Positions 1 to 6,148 of a stretch of DNA of 6,902 nucleotides are shown here, one piece after another. How positions within the stretch are numbered: the stretch's first letter is position 1; the number at the start of each line of letters is the position of its first letter. Source of the stretch: a bacterium. GTDB taxonomy: Bacteria > Babelota > Babeliae > Babelales > JABDEC01. A program made the translations under genes and the position numbers. Location: assembly GCA_947486885.1 (NCBI GenBank), contig CANKVQ010000026.1:1-6902 (forward strand), given 5' to 3'. The notes beneath the pieces are model-generated. The model was not told the origin of the DNA. It made no database searches and was given only the letters and a program-made list of their open reading frames with translations.

Positions 1-50
1 ATGAGTAATGCACTACTAAGGATTAAAAAACGTCCCAAAATTTTCATCAT
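1..50 (-). CDS. N-terminus of a secreted protein, cut by the window edge
   Basis: Reading the minus strand from position 50 gives two adjacent ATG codons (48-50 and 45-47) and then KILGRFLILSSALL, open to the window edge. One or two basic residues followed by an uninterrupted hydrophobic run is the shape of a Sec signal peptide. AGGGA (minus strand, 57-61) lies 6 bases upstream of the first ATG, a good Shine-Dalgarno site. The double start resembles the one on the ankyrin gene of this window. The mature protein lies outside the window, so no function can be given. The plus strand is also open here for 20 codons, but it has no ribosome-binding site in view and its peptide is not recognisable. 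Confidence 0.6.
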   Translation of the reverse strand, partial: MMKILGRFLILSSALL

Positions 51-189
51 TTTCGATCCCTAACTCGATTTACCCCCGATTGATCTTGGACCAACATAAA
101 GAATCTATTAATCAAATATCAAGATTTTTAAAATCAATAGAATTTATATTTGTATTAATAAGGGTTTTGTTTTGTGAGAAATTTTTTAT

Positions 190-216
190 TTGACTGGCTC
201 GTGATATTATTATTTT
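190..216 (+). promoter_or_regulatory. Putative promoter of the transketolase gene
   Basis: TTGACT at 190-195 matches five of six bases of the sigma-70 -35 consensus. The -10 box is ambiguous: TATTTT at 211-216 gives a 15-base spacer, and TAAAAT at 216-221 a 20-base spacer, so neither is ideal. The leader would be short, about 25-35 bases, with AGGA at 241-244 as the ribosome-binding site. Confidence 0.4.
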
Positions 217-252
217 AAAATTGTTTTTTTAATTAAAGCTAGGATCTTATCT

Positions 253-2160
253 GTGTCTAACGTATCCACTAAATTAACTTTTTTAGCACATAAAGCTTTA
301 AATCTTAAAATTTTAGCGCTACAAGCAACTACAGCTGCTGGCTCTGGGCATCCGACTTCTTGTTTGTCAGCTGCAGATATAGTAGCAGTCTTATTTTTTG
401 AGATCATGTGTTATGATCCAGCGAATCCAGATTATCCTAATAATGACCGTTTTATTTTGTCTAAGGGGCATGCAGCGCCGTTATTATATGCAGCCTGGGA
501 GCAAGTGGGAGTCTTAACTAAAGCAGAGCTATTAACTTTGCGACAGATAAATTCTAACTTAGAGGGACATCCTACAGCTAGATTCGATCGATTTGAAGCG
601 GCAACTGGTTCGCTTGGCCAGGGGCTGGGTGTGGGCGTTGGCATGGCTTTAGCTGGCAAGTTAGATTGTTTAGATTTTAAAACTTATGTTTTATTGGGGG
701 ATAGTGAATGTACTGAAGGTTCAATTTGGGAAGCAGCAGAATTAGCCAGTTATTATAAATTAAATAACTTAGTTGCTATAGTAGATTTAAATCGATTAGG
801 TCAAACTGGTGCAACAGTCGATGGGCATGATTCAGAAAAATTAGCACAAAAGTTTCAAGCTTTTGGCTGGCATAGTATCACAGTTGATGGGCATGATCTT
901 AGCTCATTATTAGATAGTTTTATACAAGCTCACAAGATTTTAGATAGACCAGTAGCTATTATTGCTAAAACTTATAAGGGTTACGGGATAGCTGGTATTG
1001 AAGACCAAAACGGTTTTCACGGTAAAGCTTTTAGTAAATTAGAGTTACCTGAGATTATTATGGGGCTAGAAAATAGGTTTAAAGAAACTTATGGTGAGTC
1101 AGAGTTAATTGGTCACCAGCAGCCTTATTTATCCGCTTATTCACCCCAAAGCTGGTCGAGGAAAACTGGGAGAAATCTAGAAATTTTTCAAATTTTAGAT
1201 AATTCTATTCGTGTCCAAAGCTATCAATTAAACACTAAGATTGCGACCCGTCAAGTCTATGGCGATCTATTAGTCGACCTAGCGACTCAATTACCAAATT
1301 TAGTTAGTTTAGACGCTGAAGTTAAGAATTCGACTTATGCTGAAAAACTAGAACAAGTAGATCCAGCCAAATTTATTCAGTGCTTTATTGCTGAACAAAA
1401 CATGATTAGTATGGGTGTTGGTTTAGCAGCGCGCCATAAGATCCCATTTATTTCAACTTTTGGAGTGTTTTTTACCCGTGCATTTGATCAGATTCGTATG
1501 GCAGCCATTGGCAGATCGCCCCTAAGATTAGTTGGTTCGCACTGTGGGGTTTCGATTGGTGAAGACGGACCGTCACAGATGGCACTAGAAGATTTAGCGA
1601 TGTTTAGAACTATTCCAGGATCGATAATTTTTTATCCATCAGACGCTGTTAGTTGTTATAAATTGGGCTTATTAATGGCTGATTATAATACTGGAATCAG
1701 TTATTTACGTACAACTAGAGCAGCAACACCAGTAATTTATAGTAGTTCTGAACAGTTTAAAATTGGCGGTGCCAAAATTTTATGCCAGAGTGCTCAAGAT
1801 CAAGTCTGTTTAGTAGCAGCTGGGATTACGTTACATGAGTCACTACAAGCATATGAAATTTTAAAATCAGTTGGGATTTTTGTGACTGTTATAGATCTAT
1901 ATTCGATTAAGCCGTTAGATCGTGAATTATTAATTAGTTGTGCACAGCAAGCAGGTCATAAAATTATTACCATTGAAGATCACTATTTAGCAGGTGGCTT
2001 AGGTGAAGCTGTCAACTCAGCCGTAATTAACACGGGGATTAAAACATATAATTTAGCAATTTTAGAAGTACCAAAATCTGGCAAACCTGCAGAACTGTTA
2101 GCGCTATTTAAAATAGATTCTCAAGCAATTGTGGCAACTGTGAAAAATTTTATAGCTTAG
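253..2160 (+). CDS. tkt: Transketolase, animal-type subfamily
   Basis: Thiamine-diphosphate (ThDP) enzyme that moves two-carbon ketol units between sugar phosphates in the non-oxidative pentose phosphate pathway; cytosolic. At 635 residues it is full length. The pyrophosphate-binding domain (about 1-260) holds His33 (GHP), His73 (SKGHAAP), His106, and the ThDP/metal motif starting at GDSE (149-152) and ending at Asn180. His256 lies in FHGK. The pyrimidine-binding domain (about 329-495) has the catalytic Glu381 in IAEQNM, equivalent to human Glu366. A C-terminal domain follows (about 500-635). GEDGPSQMALED and the whole of the second half read like human TKT, not like E. coli TktA, which has GPTHQ at this point (here Gln442). 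The third residue of the usual GDG is Ser, as I recall from bacterial members of this subfamily. The start is GTG, because AGGA (241-244) sits 8 bases upstream and the next Met is residue 52, well inside the domain. The gene appears monocistronic and converges on the next gene. Confidence 0.97.
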   Translation: MSNVSTKLTFLAHKALNLKILALQATTAAGSGHPTSCLSAADIVAVLFFEIMCYDPANPDYPNNDRFILSKGHAAPLLYAAWEQVGVLTKAELLTLRQINSNLEGHPTARFDRFEAATGSLGQGLGVGVGMALAGKLDCLDFKTYVLLGDSECTEGSIWEAAELASYYKLNNLVAIVDLNRLGQTGATVDGHDSEKLAQKFQAFGWHSITVDGHDLSSLLDSFIQAHKILDRPVAIIAKTYKGYGIAGIEDQNGFHGKAFSKLELPEIIMGLENRFKETYGESELIGHQQPYLSAYSPQSWSRKTGRNLEIFQILDNSIRVQSYQLNTKIATRQVYGDLLVDLATQLPNLVSLDAEVKNSTYAEKLEQVDPAKFIQCFIAEQNMISMGVGLAARHKIPFISTFGVFFTRAFDQIRMAAIGRSPLRLVGSHCGVSIGEDGPSQMALEDLAMFRTIPGSIIFYPSDAVSCYKLGLLMADYNTGISYLRTTRAATPVIYSSSEQFKIGGAKILCQSAQDQVCLVAAGITLHESLQAYEILKSVGIFVTVIDLYSIKPLDRELLISCAQQAGHKIITIEDHYLAGGLGEAVNSAVINTGIKTYNLAILEVPKSGKPAELLALFKIDSQAIVATVKNFIA

Positions 2161-2179
2161 TTTTATTAGCTAGTTTTTT
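2153..2179 (+). terminator. Possible weak terminator overlapping the transketolase stop
   Basis: TAGCT (2153-2157) and AGCTA (2168-2172) can form a 5-bp stem with a 10-base loop, followed by G and six T (2174-2179). The stem is short and AT-rich. It covers the transketolase stop codon and the end of the convergent gene. It could serve both directions, although the minus-strand tail is poorer in uridine. Confidence 0.3.
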
Positions 2180-3236
2180 CAGATAATTTTACTAGCCCAT
2201 CAATCGCAGCAGATTGTGCAGCCAACTTTTGACTATTTAAATTTTGTTTGGCAAGCGCATTAGCAAAAAACTTACGATGTTTGAGCCATGATTTAAGCAG
2301 CAATTTTGATTGAGATCTATAACGCTTAATTTTGTTATTAGTTTCAATTTTATTAATTGCGCTATTAAGTAGCTCTGCATTTGGTAAATATGATAACTTA
2401 TCAATCGCTAATTCTAAGTGGCTTTTAGCATAAGTACTAGCGATCCAGGTACAAATTGGATTTAGGATGACAGTTATTAACGATATTAATCCTGCGGTAC
2501 CACTGAAGCCCACGATATTTAGCATCATAAATATAGGATCGGTCAAAAAAGCTACAGTTAGCATCGGTAAAATAAATAGTAATGACATCAGCAGTTGTAA
2601 AGTAGCACTACATTGTAAGACTTCTTTAGTGGCCAAATTGGGAAACATGAAAGGCATAAGCAAAACATATGGAATAAATAATGCCGAAACACTTGACTTC
2701 AGTAAGGCACTCGTAACGCCATATAATATAATGCTTATTGGGATCGAAAAAATAAGATTTAAACTAATAACTTTTAAGATATTCATGCCAGTCGAGTTAT
2801 CTGCCATACAAATATTATAGCTAATCTCACTAGCGATTAAATTACCCAGTTCTGGCATAGTTAGCTGCTCTAATAAATTCTTGCCAATAGTTAATGTATT
2901 CTCGGGATGATCATATAGTATGGCCCAGTGTTTATAACTTGTTTGTTGGTGTTCTAGTTCGGAGATCGTAATTGTAGGGGTTAAAATATTAAAAGCTTGT
3001 GCAATTTTAGAAATTTCACGATAAAGTGTTGGGCTGTTTTTAGCAGTAAGCGTAATTTTTTCAGTTAAATTTGGCGAGATTAAATTTTGTTTTGCGCGTA
3101 ACATTTGGAATTCAAGTCTAACTTGCGCCATAGGATTTTTAGTATTTGTAACTTCTTGGTTATTCAGGGGTGTTATAAAAAGTGTGAAAAAAGCTAAATT
3201 TAGTAAAAGAATTAATCTGTGATTGGCTAATAACAT
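2166..3236 (-). CDS. M48/HtpX-like membrane protein with degenerate zinc site (predicted pseudo-peptidase)
   Basis: A 356-residue membrane protein. A hydrophobic N-terminal segment (about 7-24) is a signal peptide or anchor. Residues 66-145 follow the M48 zinc-peptidase plan: a helix YREISKIAQAFNI, then a TIGKNLLEQLTMPELGNLIA stretch resembling the HtpX segment that leads into HExxH. At that point the sequence is SEISY (136-140): both zinc-binding His are replaced and only the Glu is kept. About four hydrophobic segments follow (152-265). SHLELAID (272-279) then resembles the M48 EYxAD region, so Glu275 would be the third ligand. The helix ELLNSAINKI (288-297) continues the family pattern, and the last 55 residues are basic. 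An active M48 enzyme could not bind zinc normally here, so a non-catalytic role in membrane quality control or as a binding partner is inferred. GGAG lies 8-9 bases before the ATG. The M48 relation is by eye; an unrelated membrane protein remains possible. Confidence 0.6.
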   Translation of the reverse strand: MLLANHRLILLLNLAFFTLFITPLNNQEVTNTKNPMAQVRLEFQMLRAKQNLISPNLTEKITLTAKNSPTLYREISKIAQAFNILTPTITISELEHQQTSYKHWAILYDHPENTLTIGKNLLEQLTMPELGNLIASEISYNICMADNSTGMNILKVISLNLIFSIPISIILYGVTSALLKSSVSALFIPYVLLMPFMFPNLATKEVLQCSATLQLLMSLLFILPMLTVAFLTDPIFMMLNIVGFSGTAGLISLITVILNPICTWIASTYAKSHLELAIDKLSYLPNAELLNSAINKIETNNKIKRYRSQSKLLLKSWLKHRKFFANALAKQNLNSQKLAAQSAAIDGLVKLSEKTS

Positions 3237-3276
3237 ATAACAACTCCAAATATTAATAATTTAATGCTTTAAGTTG

Positions 3277-3304
3277 ATTGTACTAAAAGCGTTTATATAA
3301 GCAA
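3277..3304 (-). promoter_or_regulatory. Putative promoter of the M48-like gene
   Basis: On the minus strand TTGCTT (3299-3304) is followed after 16 bases by TACAAT (3277-3282), which matches five of six bases of the -10 consensus. The leader to the ATG at 3236 would be about 35 bases and contains the GGAG ribosome-binding site. Confidence 0.55.
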
Positions 3305-3338
3305 GTCTTGGGAGCTAGATATACAAAGTTAAAGAATC

Positions 3339-3347
3339 TGGTATAAT
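3339..3347 (+). promoter_or_regulatory. Extended -10 promoter of the nfeD-SPFH operon
   Basis: TGGTATAAT (3339-3347) is a perfect TATAAT with the TGn extension. At the usual distance there is no good -35 box, as is common for extended -10 promoters. Transcription would start near 3354 and leave a leader of about 60 bases holding the palindrome at 3374-3388. Confidence 0.6.
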
Positions 3348-3373
3348 TATGAACATGTTATGAATTAAAAATA

Positions 3374-3388
3374 AGCTAAATTTTAGCT
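3374..3388. repeat. 15-base perfect palindrome in the nfeD leader
   Basis: AGCTAAA (3374-3380) and TTTAGCT (3382-3388) are exact inverted repeats around a single central T. The element lies downstream of the predicted transcription start and upstream of the nfeD ribosome-binding site. One base leaves no room for an RNA hairpin loop without opening the stem, so a DNA operator is more likely than an RNA structure. In AT-rich DNA it may also be chance. Confidence 0.4.
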
Positions 3389-3414
3389 ATAAAGTTTTTA
3401 ATTAGGGGCTGTCT

Positions 3415-3858
3415 ATGGAATTTACTAGTAGTTTTATTATCTGGAGTTTATTGGGGCTATTTTTAGTGCTCTTAGAACTTGGGCACCCAGGTTTATTACT
3501 TTTTTTGTCGATAGCTCTCGGTGCTTTTGGTGCTGCGAGTGCGACTTTTTTTACTCCTGAATTGGGTTATCAGTTAGCGATCTTTGTGGGGCTAGCTATA
3601 TTAGGGATTATCTTAACTCAGTGGTATTTGCGAAGATTGGGCAAGTTTTTTAATCGAGCTCTGGGACAGACTAATGTTTATGCGTTAGTTGGTAAACGGG
3701 GTTTGGTATTGGCTGAAATTGGTGAGCAGCAGACAGGCTATGTAAAAATCGATGGCGAAGTTTGGTTAGCCAAAACAGTTTCAGGTCAGGTTATTGCCGT
3801 AGGGCAAGAGATACTAGTAACTGGTACTAAGGGTTGCCACTTGATTGTAAAAATATGA
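3415..3858 (+). CDS. nfeD: NfeD-like membrane protein (short form)
   Basis: At 147 residues it matches the short NfeD form (E. coli YbbJ type), without the ClpP-like protease domain of long NfeD. Three membrane segments lie at about 6-22, 25-46 and 51-70. ELGHPG between the first two is typical of the family. A basic stretch (YLRRLGKFFNR) marks the cytoplasmic side. Residues 88-147 form the OB-fold domain: GKRGLVLAEIG, then GYVKIDGEVWLAK, whose G-x-V-x-I-x-G-E-x-W pattern is the family signature, then VGQEILVTG. NfeD proteins partner SPFH/stomatin proteins in membrane microdomain organisation, and the next gene is such a protein, 38 bases downstream with no promoter between. AGGGG (3404-3408) lies 6 bases before the ATG and fixes the start. 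Family assignment is firm; its exact physiological role is not established. Confidence 0.9.
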   Translation: MEFTSSFIIWSLLGLFLVLLELGHPGLLLFLSIALGAFGAASATFFTPELGYQLAIFVGLAILGIILTQWYLRRLGKFFNRALGQTNVYALVGKRGLVLAEIGEQQTGYVKIDGEVWLAKTVSGQVIAVGQEILVTGTKGCHLIVKI

Positions 3859-3896
3859 AATTTTTATTTTAAATATAATTTTACGAAAGAAGAATT

Positions 3897-4904
3897 ATGT
3901 TAACTGATATGAGTATTTTAATTTATATATTAGCTGGTTTGGTAGCATTATTTACGTTAGTGTTTTTAGCAAAATCTTTTTACTTAATCCAGCAAGCGCA
4001 AGCGATTGTGATCGAACGTCTAGGTTCGTATGATCGTGTGCTCGGACCAGGCCTGCATTTTGTGATTCCATTTATTGAACGTCCTAGAGTAGCAATTTGG
4101 ACTTATGTACGGGCGATTGACGTACGTGGTCATTATCAACGTGAAGCGCAAGCCTTTGATCGCATTGATTTACGCGAATCAGTTTATGATTTTCCTAAAC
4201 AAAATGTAATTACTAAAGATAACGTAACTATGGAAATTAGCGCGTTATTATATTACCAGATTACTGATCCTAAGGCGGCAATTTATGAAGTTTCAAACTT
4301 GCCAGAAGCGATTGAAAAATTAACTCAGACTACACTTAGAAACGTAATTGGTGCGATGGACTTAGATCATACGCTAGCTTCACGCGATGAAATTAACAGC
4401 AAATTACGTTTAATTTTAGATGAAGCAACAGATAAGTGGGGTGTTAAGATTAATCGTGTAGAGTTACAAGAAGTTAGTCCGCCAGCCGATATTCGGCATG
4501 CCATGGAAAAACAGATGCGCGCTGAGCGTGATCGTCGGGCTGTGATCTTGGAAGCAGAAGGTAAGAAATTTGCCGAAATCTTAGATGCTGAAGGACAGCG
4601 TCAATCTGATATTTTAAGATCTGAAGGTACGGCGCAAGCACGCATAATCGCAGCTGAGTCAGAAGCTGTAGCTAGAGTTAAATTGGCTGAAGCTGAAGCT
4701 GGGGCGATTCAAGCGTTACGTGAAGCGTTACCTAAAGGTGTTGATCCACAGGCTTACTTAATTGCGATGGGCTATATTAAAGTATTACCAGAGTTAACCA
4801 AATCTGGGGCTGGAAAATTGGTAGTTGTACCATACGAAACTAGTGGCTTAATGGGTTCTTTGGCTGGTATCAAAACGCTTTTTGAACAAGCAAAAATGGA
4901 TTAG
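3897..4904 (+). CDS. qmcA: SPFH/Band 7 (stomatin, QmcA-like) membrane protein
   Basis: A 335-residue stomatin-like protein that oligomerises on the inner membrane and organises microdomains, often with an NfeD partner (encoded just upstream) and sometimes with membrane proteases. An N-terminal membrane segment (about 8-27) is followed by the Band 7/SPFH domain (about 30-205): AQAIVIERLGSYDRVLGPGLHF, IPFIERP, NVITKDNVTMEISA, TLRNVIGAMDLDHTL, WGVKINRVELQEVSPP. An alanine/glutamate-rich coiled coil (about 203-275) carries repeated AEG and AES units. A conserved tail then has YLIAMGYIKVLPEL. About 24 residues (65-88) between IPFIERPR and RIDLRE are extra compared with E. coli QmcA or human stomatin. 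I recall similar insertions in some bacterial SPFH subfamilies. The start is the ATG at 3897, with GAAAG (3885-3889) 7 bases before it; ATG 3909 is an alternative. The symbol rests on family resemblance. Confidence 0.93.
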   Translation: MLTDMSILIYILAGLVALFTLVFLAKSFYLIQQAQAIVIERLGSYDRVLGPGLHFVIPFIERPRVAIWTYVRAIDVRGHYQREAQAFDRIDLRESVYDFPKQNVITKDNVTMEISALLYYQITDPKAAIYEVSNLPEAIEKLTQTTLRNVIGAMDLDHTLASRDEINSKLRLILDEATDKWGVKINRVELQEVSPPADIRHAMEKQMRAERDRRAVILEAEGKKFAEILDAEGQRQSDILRSEGTAQARIIAAESEAVARVKLAEAEAGAIQALREALPKGVDPQAYLIAMGYIKVLPELTKSGAGKLVVVPYETSGLMGSLAGIKTLFEQAKMD

Positions 4905-4906
4905 TT

Positions 4907-5512
4907 TTACGGTAGTCCATACATGTATCCTGGTATTGGTATTCTACCATAATCAGCTGAATGATGAGCTCCGGCTGCGCTTAATAGTATGACGTTATCT
5001 GCGCCTACTATGCTGCCCAGGTTAGCACTATCTTGTGCTTCATCTAGGGGTAACCGCCCACGATCATCTGAAAGATTAACGTTTGCACCTAGTTCAATTA
5101 ATCTTTGCACCATTTCATTACCCGCTTCACCGATCGTAACGGCTAAAAATAATGGTGTACGACCAACGTCATCAGTGACATCTAAAAGATTAACTCCAGC
5201 TACTAGCCCAGCGTCACGTAAACGTATAGCCAAATCTAGATCACTATCGAAACCACGTCTGGCTACTAAGTGCATTGGTGTTTCGCCCATATAATTACGG
5301 CTAGCTGTTAGATATTCGGGATGATGAAGCCAATTTTCAAGGGCCTGAATTGGGGCAGTGGATTGCGAAACGCGATCGAAAAGTATCATTTGATTGTGCT
5401 TTTGAGCAAGATCAAGATCAGCGCCACGCCAATAATCATTTAGGGCTGATATCTGCTTAGTAAGCATGACACATGCAATTAAGATTAAAAATAAGTTTTT
5501 AAAATTTTTCAT
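4907..5512 (-). CDS. Secreted ankyrin-repeat protein
   Basis: The product has a Sec signal peptide: basic MKNFK, a hydrophobic core NLFLILIACVML, and likely cleavage after QISA. Numbering from a TTG start at 5515 gives 202 residues; the ATG at 5512 gives 201 and is preferred. AGGTGGGG (minus strand, 5524-5531) lies 11 bases from the ATG and 8 from the TTG, so the TTG cannot be excluded. Three ankyrin repeats are visible (TTG numbering): about 74-110 (MGETPMHLVARRG), 117-149 (VGRTPLFLAV, then LIELGANVN) and a weaker one at 152-184 (RGRLPLDEAQ, then LLSAAGA). A Tyr/Pro/Gly-rich tail (GRIPIPGYMYGLP) ends it. Ankyrin repeats bind proteins; exported ones in intracellular bacteria are often host-directed, but a periplasmic or envelope role is equally open. 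It lies about 30 bases downstream of the coiled-coil gene and is probably co-transcribed with it. Confidence 0.85.
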   Translation of the reverse strand: MKNFKNLFLILIACVMLTKQISALNDYWRGADLDLAQKHNQMILFDRVSQSTAPIQALENWLHHPEYLTASRNYMGETPMHLVARRGFDSDLDLAIRLRDAGLVAGVNLLDVTDDVGRTPLFLAVTIGEAGNEMVQRLIELGANVNLSDDRGRLPLDEAQDSANLGSIVGADNVILLSAAGAHHSADYGRIPIPGYMYGLP

Positions 5513-5543
5513 CAATATAATAACCCCACCTGTATTTTTAAAA

Positions 5544-5975
5544 TTAAATCACACCTGCGTCACATAACATTTGAGCAACTTCATCATTTGCGGGAGCTGT
5601 CGAACAATAAATTTCTAGCTCGCGATTTTCTTTTTCTTTAGCTGCAGATTTGCTAACTGGAAGAGGAGGTGGTGGCGGGATTATAGCTTTTTTAAGCTCG
5701 GCTACAGTTTGTGCAATTTCATTAAGTTTTCTTTCTAATGCCCATTCAATATTTTTTACTTTGTCATTTATTACATCAACTTTGCTATTAATTTTTTTTA
5801 GCAATGGGGAATATAGGTCTATATTGCTAACTTTGCGATCTAAATCTTTAATTTTTTCTTCAATGCGCTTCTCGCCAGCAGTTTGTGCTTGCATAGTTAA
5901 TGGTAAGGTGATTAAACAAGCCATGCTAAGCACTAAATATAATTTAAAATTTAAGCTCAGTTTTAAAATTAACAT
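5544..5975 (-). CDS. Secreted coiled-coil protein with polyproline motif
   Basis: No family is recognised in these 143 residues. The N-terminus is a signal peptide (about 1-30) with basic residues, a hydrophobic core LYLVLSMACLITLPL, and likely cleavage at MQA before QTAGE. Residues 36-97 are strongly heptad-patterned, with Ile/Leu/Val at 38, 42, 45, 49, 52, then 59, 62, 66, 69, 73, 76 and 80 onwards, and a break at Pro57. This suggests a parallel oligomer. Five prolines (100-104) followed by Leu-Pro form a stiff linker, then a charged segment (108-120). A short C-terminal piece has two cysteines, Cys124 and Cys138, which could pair in the periplasm. GGGG (minus strand, 5984-5987) lies 8 bases before the ATG. 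It appears to be the first gene of an operon with the ankyrin protein. It could be an envelope trimer-type protein or an exported effector; the sequence does not decide. Confidence 0.75.
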   Translation of the reverse strand: MLILKLSLNFKLYLVLSMACLITLPLTMQAQTAGEKRIEEKIKDLDRKVSNIDLYSPLLKKINSKVDVINDKVKNIEWALERKLNEIAQTVAELKKAIIPPPPPLPVSKSAAKEKENRELEIYCSTAPANDEVAQMLCDAGVI

Positions 5976-6024
5976 AAGTAAGACCCCATTTATTGAAAAT
6001 AATTTTATTTAAAGTATTAATTCT

Positions 6025-6054
6025 AAAGTAGCAAAAAGCAGCTTAAATAAGCAA
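6025..6054 (-). promoter_or_regulatory. Putative promoter of the coiled-coil/ankyrin operon
   Basis: On the minus strand TTGCTT (6049-6054) is followed after 18 bases by TACTTT (6025-6030), preceded by TGC as an extended -10. TAGAAT (6020-6025), a better -10 hexamer, overlaps it but has no good -35 at the right distance. The core closely resembles the promoter at 6640-6669. Confidence 0.45.
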
Positions 6055-6112
6055 TAAATTGCTGTTTGTATTGGCAATTAATTGATTGGCAGCTAATTAT
6101 CGCGTTAATTAG
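6050..6112. repeat. Cluster of small inverted and direct repeats between two secreted-protein genes
   Basis: Within 63 bases there are AGCAAT/ATTGCT (6050-6063) around AA, the perfect palindrome CAATTAATTG (6075-6084), and the hairpin arms CTAATTA/TAATTAG (6093-6099, 6106-6112) with loop TCGCGT. There is also a direct repeat of 13 bases with two mismatches starting TTGGCA (6071-6083 and 6086-6098). The first overlaps the -35 box of the downstream operon. The hairpin could act as a weak terminator for the 6149-6493 gene, but it has no T-run. Operator sites are the other reading. Confidence 0.4.
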
Positions 6113-6148
6113 ACCTAATCTTAGATATTTTAATTTTAGAGTTATTGG

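Noticed and set aside
1..63. A plus-strand open stretch of 20 codons ending at TAA 61-63
   Set aside because: No ribosome-binding site is visible and the peptide is unlike a protein tail, while the opposite strand gives a clear signal peptide with Shine-Dalgarno site.
123..135. GATTTT-T-AAAATC palindrome upstream of transketolase
   Set aside because: Only A/T-rich arms of six bases, not close to a clear promoter element; expected by chance in such AT-rich DNA.
51..252. Search for tRNA, riboswitch or small RNA in the 202-base region before transketolase
   Set aside because: No cloverleaf, conserved riboswitch core or strong GC-containing hairpin was found; it seems to hold only the two promoters and leaders.
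210..659. Minus-strand open frames opposite the start of the transketolase
   Set aside because: They are shadows of a gene whose conserved motifs are certain; no ribosome-binding site or recognisable product.
2467..2820. Plus-strand open frame of 117 codons inside the M48-like gene
   Set aside because: It is antisense to the membrane segments of that gene, with no matching domain and no Shine-Dalgarno site; the minus frame has promoter, site and family-like pattern.
4989..5294. Plus-strand open frame opposite the ankyrin repeats
   Set aside because: Ser/Arg/Pro-rich composition typical of an antisense shadow; the ankyrin motifs on the minus strand are clear.
5650..6012. Plus-strand open frame with a run of glycines
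   Set aside because: The glycines are the complement of the polyproline codons in the real coiled-coil gene, and there is no start signal.
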